Origin: Epiperipatus broadwayi
Taxonomy: Eukaryota > Onychophora > Udeonychophora > Euonychophora > Peripatidae
DNA: 64,000 nt
Assembly: GCA_028023455.1 (NCBI GenBank)
Contig: JAQFVV010012496.1
Span: 2,790,001-2,854,000, forward strand
Direction: 5' to 3'
Part shown: piece after piece, positions 46,323 through 56,839 of the stretch
Layout: every line of letters begins with the position of its first letter
Position numbering within the stretch: position 1 is the stretch's first letter
The notes under the pieces: generated by a model
What the model was told of the DNA's origin: nothing
Seen by the model: only the letters and a program-made list of their open reading frames with translations
Databases searched by the model: none
Made by a program: the position numbers and the translations under genes

Positions 46323-46485
46323 CTGGAAAGGGAACGGACAGGATCTACATTTCAGTTTCCTCTGGTCTCTATCAAGTCTAGATTTATCAAAAGTTCTATA
46401 AAGCACACTTCCATGTTCAACTTCATATAAAGGTTCCATTTGACATCGCAGGTCCATGCGATATCCTGAATTATTTCTCTCAGCT
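46323..46485 (-). CDS. Candidate exon with GC-type donor
   Basis: The minus strand is open across this interval and ends TTCCAG before GCAAGTAG, the consensus of a GC-AG intron donor. Upstream lies a pyrimidine-rich tract (TTTATTTTTTTCTTTG) and then ATGAG/AGCTGAG. The likely start is 46485 (163 nt, phase 2); an AG at 46479 would give 156 nt in phase 0. Residues include SGYRMDLRCQMEP, YEVEHGSVLY and KLKCRSC. Base composition is more balanced than the flanks. I do not recognise the family. It ends in phase 0, matching the phase-0 start of the 15.3-kb exon on the same strand, so both may belong to one gene; that is inference. Confidence 0.55.
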
Positions 46486-47014
46486 CTCATTTCAAAGAAA
46501 AAAAATAAACAAACCGCAGTTATATAAAATAACTTAAAAGTTTTAACGCCATTTCTCAGCCTACAACTTAAGGCAATCAGTAAACTTTAATGCGAGGAGC
46601 CGGGGAGGTTCAAGCTGGTGGAGGTAAGTAAGGGAGAACAGCAAAGAACTGTGGGTAAATAAATTCATCACATTACTTTGTTTATGAAAGAAAAATAAAC
46701 TTTGGAAAAAAAAAAATAATTGAAACTTATTAGCCAGGTCAATGTTCACTGTAAAAGATTAAAAAAGAATTATAGCAATAAATTCGGTAAAATTCTAATT
46801 GTCTGCCTATCCGATTGTCTGTATACACAAGGCAGTATATGTGTATAAATATTTCACTTTTTTAAAAACAACAACAACTGAAAGTATGAGAGAATGCAGG
46901 AGAGAAAAAACTCATTCACTCGCACAAATACACAAACAGATATAGCAAACTATCTATTTTCAATTCCTTGGTCATACTTAAACACAAGTATGGTATATAT
47001 ACTTAAGCTAGATG
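46486..47014. other. Spacer
   Basis: Nothing recognised. A short GC-richer patch at 46590-46640 has no matching element. Confidence 0.4.
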
Positions 47015-47245
47015 TAATTAGAGGGAATTTGAACCCAGACATTCAAGTTCCCTTCAGTCATCCATTCCATCTTATACAACTAATACATATAACCCACATA
47101 CATGCGAAAAAGATAAATCTCCAATACAAGTATTTCGTGCTGAACCAGCACCCATCAGCTACTCCGGATCATCTCCCATATATATACAATCATTAAGATA
47201 GCAAATCTTCAAACTTTAATGGATAAAGCTTCAATCTCTTTCACA
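47015..47245. mobile_element. Family C foldback, single arm (copy 5)
   Basis: Begins GGGAATTTGAACCCAGAC, the family C border with an inverted B box (GTTCAAATTCCC on the minus strand). It follows the left arm of copy 2 through ATCCATTCCATCTTATAC, TTTCGTGCTGAACCAGCAC and AAACTTTAATGG. No inverted partner arm. Confidence 0.8.
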
Positions 47246-48429
47246 AAGAAGACTGATAAAGGGTGAAGCTAAAAACACAAAAGATAAAAATTTCATATAA
47301 ACTCAACATGTCAAATTGGTTATATATATACACCTTTGGAAAAAATAAACCAATCAATAAAATTTTGGAATGTTTTTGGAAAGCATTGGGATCTTAGCTT
47401 TATAGGGATTCTTGAAGAGAAAGTGCTACCATAATTTTTGTTAAAGATTGATGCCGACCATGATAAATCAGCATTGATCGTGACCAGAATATTTTCTTGA
47501 TTACATTATCAAAAAATTCTTTAGTCATAACCACAATAAAAAGATGCACAAATAAAATTAGAAAGAATTAATTATAACCACAAGCAAAAACACACACCAC
47601 GAACAGAGATGGATTACAAAAATACTGGAATGAATTTGAACTCTGCAATATTTGCAACAGTAATTTACTGTGGTTTAAATTAGCCCACAATTCTCTTTTT
47701 TAAAAACCTGGATGGAATATTTTTGATCATTCTCTTCGAGCATTTTCCATAGTTATCAAAGATATTTAGCTTAATACCAATCTTCCCTTTCAGAAAAAAA
47801 AGGTAATGTAATCCAAACTATATTGAACACAACACGCTTAATCAGTTGATGATATTACAACACTGCTCCCAAAAGAAGCCCACTAGCTTTAGGTCCTAAC
47901 AGAATATGTACAAGTTTCAGACGATTGCAATCTCCACTAAATATTTCAGTTTCCAGAAAACTAGTGATCTCAAAAGCATTAAAAGCTGTCTCTGAAGAAC
48001 AAGAGCCAAAAACAAAACAAACCACTATTATATATAATAAAATGTATGTTTCTGCTATATATCCATTGAAAATTAACATTTAGGCTAAAATCTTGCTTGC
48101 TATAAGCCACTGTAATTAAAAATACATCAGTGCCAATATTTGTTTTTGAGTATCATTTGACTATGCCAAATTTAGCAGTTGTACTTTACTTTGGTGCAAT
48201 TGTTTGGTTATCTTAACAGCCTAGGTCAAGAAGTTCTAGCCATATACCACAACAGCCAAAAAGATATACTTCACATAATGCTATTACGATCCGAACTTTA
48301 AAAATCTTCCTCACCAAAGATTAAAACTTCAAAAGGAGTGGATTTAAGGTAATTAGATCGGAGTTAACTTTTGACTAACTAAATAATAATTATCAAAATG
48401 ATCTTATACTTTTAGAGTTTGATGGAATT
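47246..48429. other. Unassigned region
   Basis: The composition of 47440-48300 suggests an old transposon, but no motif could be recognised on either strand. The 74-codon minus frame at 47855 is hydrophobic at its start and has no resemblance I can name. Confidence 0.4.
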
Positions 48430-48860
48430 TCGGTTTCTCATTAATATAATTATTTTTGTCAAGCATGGTTTATTTAGATCCTAATTTTTTTAGAAACTCT
48501 GAAAGTATACTATCTGCCACTGGGATCTTTCCTGGTTTGTGACTATCAAAAATAAGTTGAATTTCATTAATATCTATAGGTTCTAAGCAGATTGATATTG
48601 GTGGAACATTGCAAAAGAAACGCTTTCCATTCACTTTAATGATGCTTTTTCTCATTCTATCAATCTTGAGTTTAGTAAACTAATAGTAAACTAACATATA
48701 CCTTTGTATTAAGTAAACTTTTGTAAAAGTGATTAGACCTTACAACTAGATCTTGTAATGTTTTGCTTCTCCATGGACTCTCTCCACTTTTCTTTTCTGA
48801 TATCATCCAATGATTTTATGATTTTATAAGCAATTTTTGGATCACTGGTAGACCAAAACT
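48430..48860 (-). pseudogene. CR1/Jockey-like LINE, region before RT
   Basis: A 61-codon minus frame (48470-48655) reads PIDINEIQLIF and KPGKIPVADSILSEFLKKLG, matching the pattern in which an alternating helix leads to K-S-G-K-x-x-G-x-D-x-I-x-x-E-x-L-K at the start of LINE RTs. Upstream, 48740-48850 gives DPKIAYKIIKSLD, typical of the segment before it. The element stops before RT palm motifs, so this is a fragment. It is the same type as the plus-strand RT at 18.6 kb. Confidence 0.7.
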
Positions 48861-49109
48861 GATTTAAAAACCATTGCTACTTCAACCTGGAATAGATTGC
48901 TTTCAATATTCACAAGGATTGGAAACTCTGCCATCTACTATTTTGTGTTTGTTAAAACTTTCATAGCAAGAGGGAACTGGGAGAGATTCTATTAATATTC
49001 TTTTCAAGATATCCAATGTATTGACCCCAATAGCTTTTCTTAAATTCCATCTTATGGAAATGTGATTAATCAAGTATTGTTACTTGATCACAGTAGTTTG
49101 TTAACTAGG
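48861..49109. other. Spacer
   Basis: Probably upstream LINE sequence, too eroded to confirm. Confidence 0.35.
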
Positions 49110-49315
49110 ACCAACATTTCATATGATAATCCTCACCGATGAAAGCCAGAAGCTAGAAACTAGTCTGTGGATATTGGATGAGTAGGGACTAGATAGGGAT
49201 TATATGCACAAACCTTTCTGCATCCATTGATACTCTGGCTTGCTCTGAGTGGCACTACTGTATGAAGAGTTTTGCTTCTGTATAAACAGCTTGGGTAAGC
49301 ATAAAGAACGATGAT
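49110..49315 (-). mobile_element. Family B retroposon
   Basis: In reverse orientation to the 26.8-kb copy: GCTAGAAACTAGTCTG, GGATGAGTAGG, AGATAGGGATTATATGCAC, GGCTTGCTCTGAGTGGCAC and GAGTTTTGCTTCTGT. It carries CCGATGA, 13 bases, GAAAC at 49136-49160. It is followed directly by the extended family B part shared with 63.0 kb. Confidence 0.8.
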
Positions 49316-49745
49316 CATGTGATGTTTAGTGGTTTGGTACCAATTCTGCCCAATAGAATTATGGCGACTGTAGTTATTAAAAAACCAAAGACACCAAAAA
49401 GTATGGATGCTGGACTGAGTTCAGATCTATGTGACTATACAAGCTAATGAGCTTGAATTGAAAACGTTCATCAGTTTTCATTTTGGACTCAAAGCTTTAT
49501 ATAGTTAGCTAATAAGGTAAAAAGTGGCTGCTGGAAGATTGCATTAGATCCTAAGATCTAGGTGCAATGATCTCAGATCCAAGGCTCCTCACTGATAAAA
49601 ACCACAAGCCAGAAACTAGTCTGGGGATATTGCATGAGTAGGCACTAGATAGGGATTTTATGCAGTCCTTCTTGCATCCATTGATTTATTCTGGCTTGAA
49701 GTGAGTGGTGCTACTTTATGGAGAGTTTTACCTCTATGTGTGACC
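49316..49745 (-). mobile_element. Family B retroposon, extended copy
   Basis: Starts near TGATCATGTGATGTTTAG, passes CCAAAGACACCAAAAAGT, GAGTTCAGATC, AAGGTAAAAAGTGGCTGCTG and TAGATCCTAAGATCTAGGTG, and ends with the short-B block through GAGAGTTTTACCTCT. The same long order is found at 63000-63370. It carries CTGATAA, 13 bases, GAAAC at 49592-49616. Adjacent to another B unit in the same orientation, so the pair is a tandem array. Confidence 0.8.
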
Positions 49746-50639
49746 AACATTTCTACAATCAGCTGGTACAAAAACTGCATTTCTTGTATATGTATAAATT
49801 TCACTTCATTATTTTCACAACTTCAATAAACATTCTTTTTATAAAGTTATTTTTCATAAGTATATATTTACAGTAAAAAAATACAGATAGTTCAGTTTTT
49901 TTTAAAAAAGAAGAGATTTCTAATTAAATTCTGGAAAAATGTAAATGAAAAATTATTTTGTTCATGAATTTATTTCAATTTTTATCATTATTAAAAGTTT
50001 TTGTTTAGCTTCATTGTTGCTAGAAATAAAAACATACATCCACATACTATATAACTGTATGTGTTCATTCATGCTTACTATTTTATTTACTTATCACTTA
50101 TAAATATATTTTAATCTGTACTAGTGTTTGTAAAGAATTTATTGGCACAAGAATAAACTTACACGTTTTATTATTGATAGATCCAATAATAAAATAATTA
50201 TTCCACAATTCTATCTTATAAATAAACAAAAAATCACTAATCATCAAATGATCATCATTGATTACTCTATCTTGCACCAGGTGACAGTGCTGTATGGAGA
50301 GCTTTGCCTCTGTTTTAACAAACAAATCATAGTAAACATATATCTCCAGAGCAACAAATAAATAATTGGCTGACAATAACAAATTTGTCATTTTTTATTT
50401 AGAAAGATACCCAGACAGAATTATGCAAATGAAGTAGATAAGATAAAGTGGAAAGTATATGAATAAAATATTATTTAATTCCAAAGTATGACATGATGTA
50501 ATATAAAGAGATAAAGATATTTGGGTTACATGCATAATTTTATGCTTATTAAAAAAAGATATGAATAAAATATTGGTCACTATCCACTTGATCTATTAAA
50601 AGCATTTGGTAAGTAGCATGTAGTAGAACTTTGTTTGTG
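49746..50639. other. AT-rich spacer with a B scrap
   Basis: Only GCTGTATGGAGAGCTTTGCCTCTGTTTTAACA at 50289-50320 (split here for description: a B-terminal block of about 32 bases) is recognised. Minus frames at 50098 and 50395 are AT-rich without family resemblance. Confidence 0.45.
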
Positions 50640-51560
50640 CACCACAAAATACAATTAATCACAGAGATTTGAACACAGATTCAGGCTTGAATTGGACAGT
50701 TTAGCTTGAAGATAATCTAATTCAATATCTGGATTTAAATTTAAAGCAGACCCACAATGCACTCCAATTTAATATGGTTACCCCCCCTCCCATAATAGAG
50801 GATACAGATATAAAATCTAAAGTACGTATGTTTCATAAATTTGCAGGACTTAAAAACTTTTTATCCCGCAATTATTATTTATGTCAATGTGAAGCAGATA
50901 GAATTGAGAACATTCAACATTAGGTGGCTGACTTGAAAAAAGCAGACTATTATAGATCATCCATATATAAATATAAAGAGCAATTCAAAAATCAAAATAA
51001 TTAATAAAATGACCAATTGTAGAAATAATAAAAATTGGATTGCTGTACCATAATTATCGCGTATGGCTAATTAAACAGCACAAATATGCTCAAATAAATT
51101 TAATGATGGATTCAGAACTCCCACAAATATAAACAAGCTCATTAGCAATACAAAGGACAAGATTTTAACACTGGACTGCCTCAATGTGGTCTATGCTGCG
51201 AACTGCACCCAAAAAGACTGTCCATATGTATATTATGGTGAGATCAAGGCAAATCTTAGAACTACAATGATTCAACCACTCATTAATGTATAAAAAAATC
51301 TATGATTAAGCCTGAAGCATTTCGTTTTTCAGATGAGAAAATACGACCACAAATGTGATCTGAGTGCTGCTAAAATTACGTGCAAAGAAACAAATGATCA
51401 TAAACGTAAAATAAAAGAGGTATGGTTCATTACACAAAATGAATATGTAACGAACAGTAAAACTAATAGCATTCAAATGAACAAAAAATTAATGTTCTCA
51501 GCAGACTGATCATGAATATGACGTGAAAGCATCGAAAGTATATTTGGCACAATAAATATT
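50640..51560 (+). pseudogene. Penelope-like element with Cys-containing GIY-YIG start
   Basis: At 50815-50910 frames read HKFAGLKNFLSRN and CQCEADRIENI, the block also seen at 14345. At 51176-51250 DCLNVVYAANCTQKDC is followed by PYVYYGE: a GIY-YIG-type endonuclease start with a Cys-x4-Cys between the N-x-x-Y and Y-x-G parts. At 51340-51470 CKETNDHKRKIKEVWFITQN follows, the C-terminal block shared with 31.4 kb. Frames are intact for tens of codons but broken between blocks. The first 60 bases include GAGATTTGAACACAG, like a family C border. Confidence 0.75.
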
Positions 51561-52639
51561 ATTACATTTTATATTTAAACTCTGAATGAGTATTTTTTCA
51601 CATTAATATATATAACCATTAGAAACCAGTCAATAATAAGATATATATATATTATTAATAAACAAATGGCTATAGAATCATCATTCTTAAAACAAGAGCA
51701 AATTGCTGAGATAATAATAGATATGATAACGTGAAGGGTATTATGAGAATACCTTATGCAAGAATGGGTGGGTTACTTAATAATAACAGAATCAATCTTG
51801 ATGCCATATTGCTGCCATAAGCAACTCAATGTCTGAGTAAAATCATTGGTAGTGAATAGGACATATCAATACTATGGCAATCCAACTCTGTTACTATACT
51901 ATAATTACCTTTAGCTTAGTCAAATTTTTATGAATTCCTGCAAGAATTATAAGAAGTTCTAGCAAAAATATCATTGCAGTAGATTGGGCTACGCATCTAT
52001 AAGTTTGTATGATCTTGTTGAAACAAATGCTACCTTCTTGTAATGCTGAACACACCCATGTTCTTAAAATTTGATATATTTAGACTGTAATTCAATACAT
52101 GGATCAATAAATTATAAAGCTGTAGGCCTACACTTATATTTCTCTGAAACAATTATTGTTCACGTTGGTTTATCAAATTTTATTTGCTTTGCCACTCTTG
52201 TAGCTCACATTTATTGACTACTGACTTTGATGAGTTGTACATATCTTGTTTCTCCAAAAATATAACCTAACCAGAAAATAAGCCCTAGCAGGGTTTTTTA
52301 AGATATTTGTAATATAAGCCCTACCCAAAAAAATAAGCCCTTGTTAAAAAGAGAAAGAAAATACTGTAGTAATGTTATTTCACTATCTCACAAATGTGTT
52401 TTGATAAAATCATAGCAGTGCTGTTCTGGCAATGTAAAGAAGCTCTAAGATTGTCCAATCGTAAGCCTGTCAAATAATTAATCAGAAAGCAGACACAACA
52501 CGTGTGAATCTCTGGTGATAGAAAAATAACTCTTCATTACAATAGACTATAGAAAATAAAGATATGATTAAAATTTCTGGACTTATATATTCGGCATGAA
52601 GGCGGTCAATTAAATTACAAAATAATGATTAAGCATGTT
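51561..52639. other. Unassigned region
   Basis: AATAAGCCCT occurs three times in about 60 bases (52279-52340), with ATATTTGTAATATAAGCCCTA, 21 bases in all, split among the units. It looks like the edge of a dispersed element but no ends were found. Nothing else is recognised. Confidence 0.4.
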
Positions 52640-53130
52640 CATGTGCGAGACATAATATGGTCTGAATCATTAATGCCTACTGCTCACAAATTTGCTGGTC
52701 TCAAAGTGTTTTTACATAGAAATTTAAAAAAATACATTAAAGATTTGTGCAATATTGGATAAAATTTTTCAGTGATCATTCACATTGTTGAAACATGCTA
52801 TGCCAAAATCAAGAACAGACTTACACTAGCTGACCAAAATCCTTGGATATGTTTACTCTATATACTGAGTGCAAAATGCTAAGCTAAGAAGATCTGACAT
52901 AGTACTAATAATATAAATGCCGTTACCAAGAATCTTATGTCCCTCTGTCTAAAAAATGGCTTCTTTAAATAAATTGATTTGTTATTCAAATTTATGTAAA
53001 TCGCCACTGTTGTAAAATACCGAATCTATAAAGCTCATAATTCTTTTGGTCATTCATTACTATGACTATGACTATCAATTAGTCAAAAGCATGGCTCAGT
53101 ATATTATTTAGATGTACTTAGCATATATGT
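52640..53130 (+). pseudogene. Penelope-like element fragment
   Basis: Plus frame reads MPTAHKFAGLKVFLHRNLKK and then YIKDLCNI, matching 14345-14460 (AGLKGFLHGNL and YIKDLINI) with an internal deletion of the acidic EADR part. Later CTCTGTCTAAAAAATGGC parallels 14958. No RT or endonuclease motif remains. Confidence 0.65.
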
Positions 53131-54084
53131 TCTCAGAGCGTAAACAAGCTTTTATTAAAATACGCTGTGTATGTATTATCATTTATTGAATTAAAATATT
53201 TTATCTCACTTATTTTTAAATAAACCACTGCTTTTAAAAACTCTAGATAGATATAGAGCGTAAAAAATGTAATATCTTTGCCGTTGAACTTCATGGGACA
53301 CTGTTATGCTTACAATGAACTTAAGGTGCAGGAAATTGTTGTTCACAGTTTGGGGATAAAAAAAGTATTCATATAGAGAAGATGGCAGAATTGGATGAAT
53401 GAATAATACTTAATCCTTTATGAATATTGATTAGTTGTTCGTGAAATGGAGAAGAATTCTCAAAGCACCAAGTATTAATAAAATGAAGTGTTGAAATATA
53501 TATTGGAAGTTATTAGTGCAAAAGAAAATAAGAGCAATTTTTTTATTATAAAAATTTAAAATACAAAAAAATAAAAGCCCACTAGAAGTATTTGTGTTAA
53601 ATTTATTTTGTATTTAACATATATAACATCAAATTATTAATAATCCCCCCCCCCCTCCAAATTGAGGGGAATTTTGTTTTTCCATCATATATGAGGCATT
53701 ACAATTTAATACCTGGAATGGCGTGTGGTGTCACCCATGATGTAATGGTAACGAAATAACACGAATATTGAACATTTGTGTTTAAACATGTTTAAGCTAA
53801 CACGTGTGTACATTTTAAGTTGATAGAGCTAGTTATTAGGTAGCTATTATAATAATATCCATGTGCATGCTGTGGCATAAAAATGGGTGATCAGACAATC
53901 ACCATGCACTCACTGTGAAAGACTTTTTGGCTAAAAAATCAATTACACAACTAGACTATTAATTTAAAAACTCCTATTAACCAAACCAAGTTATGAAGTA
54001 TTATTTTGATTTATTGTTTTAATTACTTGTTATATAATAATTTTGTGATGATATAAATATAAACATACTCCCCCCCCCCCCGTG
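53131..54084. other. AT-rich spacer with two poly-C runs
   Basis: C11 at 53645-53655 and C12 at 54070-54081. No gene recognised. Confidence 0.5.
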
Positions 54085-54300
54085 TCTAATAAATCCCTAT
54101 CATGAGTTGTTCTATCCAATATCTCCAGATTAGTTTCAAAATTAAGGTTTTCTTAAATGACAAACTTTAGAATTTGGACAGTGTATCTGGACCTTTAGAA
54201 TCAAATGCACTTTCCTGAGCTCCTCCCGGATGAAAGCCATTAGCTAAAAACAAGTCCAGTGTTATAGGAAAGGACAGGATAGGAATTTATTAAATACTAT
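54085..54300. mobile_element. Diverged family B unit
   Basis: TAAATCCCTATCATGAG, CCAATATCTCCAGATTAG and, inverted, GGATGAAAGCCATTAGCTAA keep the B order around a foldback-like centre. The GAAAC box is AAAAC here. Older than the other B copies. Confidence 0.6.
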
Positions 54301-54399
54301 TATCTAGTATTATTATTTACTAAAGCTTATAATAAGTGGGATAGAGATGATGAAAAATAATGTATGCTACTATTATAGCAATGTGATATTTTAAAGTGT

Positions 54400-55020
54400 T
54401 TTACAAATAAGAGAAAATGTACCTGACCTATGTAAAGGCCATCACCTTTTTTAATTGGTTACTTTAACAATTTTTTTTTAAAGATTTAATGTAAATTAAA
54501 CAAAAGCTTTTAATATTACAGAAATAAATATGATAAATGTAGCTAGCTTTTTGGCAACATTATGGACAACTATTAATGGTGAAATTAGTATGAACTATGC
54601 ATATCAAATTACATGACTTCAATTATAGCTAACCAAAACTAAATGTAAATATGGTACTAAAGCATCTAATTTTTAAATATCACATTTCAAACATGAATTT
54701 ATTTACTGTAATCACATTTTCTTTGCAATTTAAATACTAAACCTAGTCAGTTCTGTACTGTAGTTAAAAGCATATGTACTGATTTTTTTCAGTGTTTTTT
54801 ATTAATGGTAATATTATTTCCTTTGCATAAAATATGCTTAGTAATTTCATATTATTTAATATAAAGGGTGGAATTACTTCCTTTGCATAAAGTGCTTATA
54901 ATATAAAATATAATTTAGTCAAATATAGTTACTTATTAAGTTTTCATCGTTTTTGTAATTTGGTAAATCAACCAATTAAAAAAAAAAGTAATTTGATAAA
55001 CCAACCAATCAAACAGTGTT
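54400..55020 (-). repeat. Dispersed repeat D (copy 4, inverted)
   Basis: In reverse order relative to 25.6 kb: TTTAATTGGTTACTTTAAC, CCAAAACTAAATGTAAATA, ATTTCAAACATGAATTTA, TAGTTAAAAGCATATGTAC and AATTACTTCCTTTGCATAA. The last block occurs twice (54828 and 54876), a small internal duplication. No poly-G/C run. Confidence 0.7.
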
Positions 55021-55789
55021 GCGAATCATTTAAACAACAGCCAAAATGGGGATTTTATATGAGATAATCTTAAACAATATATTAGAATATATACAAGTAT
55101 GGATAATGAATTTAATATTTATTTAATTTTTCAGCTGAGTTTAGGTTTATAATGAGGAGCAGGGGTAGTAATTTATTATTGAAATAAGAGAAATTGACAA
55201 ACTAAAAAAAAAAAAACCTGGAACCAGAGATTTGCGAATTAATAGTAATCTCTTATCTGCATAAAAAAACAACGCTCATCTCACAAATTCATCTCACGTG
55301 ATCTACAATATTTCAAAGAAAAATATTTAATTTTTTGATAGTCTACAATGGTGAGGAGGCCAATCAATATGGCCGTGAAGAAGTGGTACTTGCATTTATT
55401 ATTAAAAATTTTAATATATTGTACATTCTTAATAACAATAAAAATTGCTTCTTTTTTTTAAAAAAAAAAAAAAAAGAAGTTTCCAGTTGTTATTTTTGAA
55501 TTACTTATGCAATGAACAGATCAATAACTAACAACGAATGTAATGGAAGAGCTTTTATAATAAACACAATAAAATTTGAATTCTGAATAAGATAAAAGCT
55601 AATGGAAATAATTATTTTATAAATGGTTAAAATTTCAGTTGAAAATTTAATCAAAAAGATTTTTTTTTTAAAAAAAAAAAAAAGGGAAAAGCAAATAAAT
55701 AAATAAAAAAACTAATTTGAAACTACTTCTGACCCGAATTATGCGTACAAGCATATCTGTCTATGTATTCCCAAATATTATATAATGTG
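55021..55789. other. Spacer with T-A homopolymer junctions
   Basis: Two abrupt T-run/A-run junctions at 55458-55485 and 55660-55683. A plus ATG at 55349 with about 25 codons before poly-A was rejected. No gene recognised. Confidence 0.45.
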
Positions 55790-56165
55790 CATGCTAATAG
55801 CTCTTAACAAGCTTTTCTGAATATCCCTATCCTCAGACCAATGAGGTGCTACAACATACAGGTATTAGATTTAAAAATACCAGGTCAAACCCTCAGCATT
55901 TATCTAATAATAGTTACCTAATAAGTAGAAAATTTTGAAATTTTCAGACATCCATATGTCTTCAAATCCAGCCATCTAACTTAAATAGCCACATGGGACC
56001 GAAAATAAGTTCAGATACACCATATATTAACAGCTTTATTAATATAAAATCGTCAAAGCCTCAAGAGCAAAACAATAATTGCAAGGAAATAAAGTCATAT
56101 ATCACGTGACTTAATTTAATAAGCTTGTACTACAAATGTTATACATATTCCTAAATATATCTGGG
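55790..56165. mobile_element. B'-type unit, permuted relative to 32.2 kb
   Basis: GCTAATAGCTCTTAACAAGC (55797) and TATCCCTATCCTCAGACC (55822) match the inverse of 32200-32260. CATATATCACGTGACTTAAT and AATAAGCTTGTACTACAAAT (56097-56137) match the inverse of 32262-32300. In the 32.2-kb copy the second block precedes the first when read in this direction, so the order is circularly permuted. Confidence 0.65.
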
Positions 56166-56839
56166 CATGCATTTAATTTGCTATAGAAGTATCATATGTT
56201 AGATAGCCATTCTAAAAAATAGAGGGGGGTGGTGGTGAAACAAAAGGTATTTGTTTGTAGCATCAGAACAGAATATTTATGGTATATATTACAAAGACTT
56301 TACAACTAGACCCATGTATCTAACATTATTAATTTGCGATAGTAGTGTCTTTCTGTGAAGAATCATGACAAATATTACAACTAACCACTCAAACGGAATA
56401 GAAAGCCTTTTCAGAAGAGAGAAAATGATTAAAGATAACGATGAACTTAAAAAAAAAAAAAGAAGATAATGCGCGTAAACGTTTCTACATTTGAGATTAT
56501 ACTATTGGTAGTTTACAAGCGGCAGATAGCTTTAAAAAACTAAAATAAAAACAAGATTCTTATTTTTCAACTCCACTTATTTATTTGATAACTTTTTTTT
56601 TTTTTCAACAATAAACTGATTACCTTCAATTAACATTAAAATAAACTTAAATATTTAAAATCTAATAAAAAGCAATAAAGTAATTATAAAACTTGAAACA
56701 GTTTTATTAAATCTAATCGTTTAATAATTATTAATATTTAATACAACCTATATACTACATTTTTGTATTATGGCTTGAGAATAGATAACTATAGATGGAT
56801 ATTGTTGATAAACTTCTCACAGGAATATAAGTATAATAA
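56166..56839. other. AT-rich spacer
   Basis: A G-rich patch at 56222-56236 and poly-A/T tracts. No gene recognised. Confidence 0.45.

Noticed and set aside
47855-48079. 74-codon minus frame with a hydrophobic N-terminus
   Set aside because: Could be read as a signal or membrane peptide, but no promoter, homolog or splice context supports it; the region looks like an old transposon.
55349-55450. Plus ATG with about 25 codons rich in basic and hydrophobic residues
   Set aside because: Runs into poly-A with no splice site and no family resemblance.
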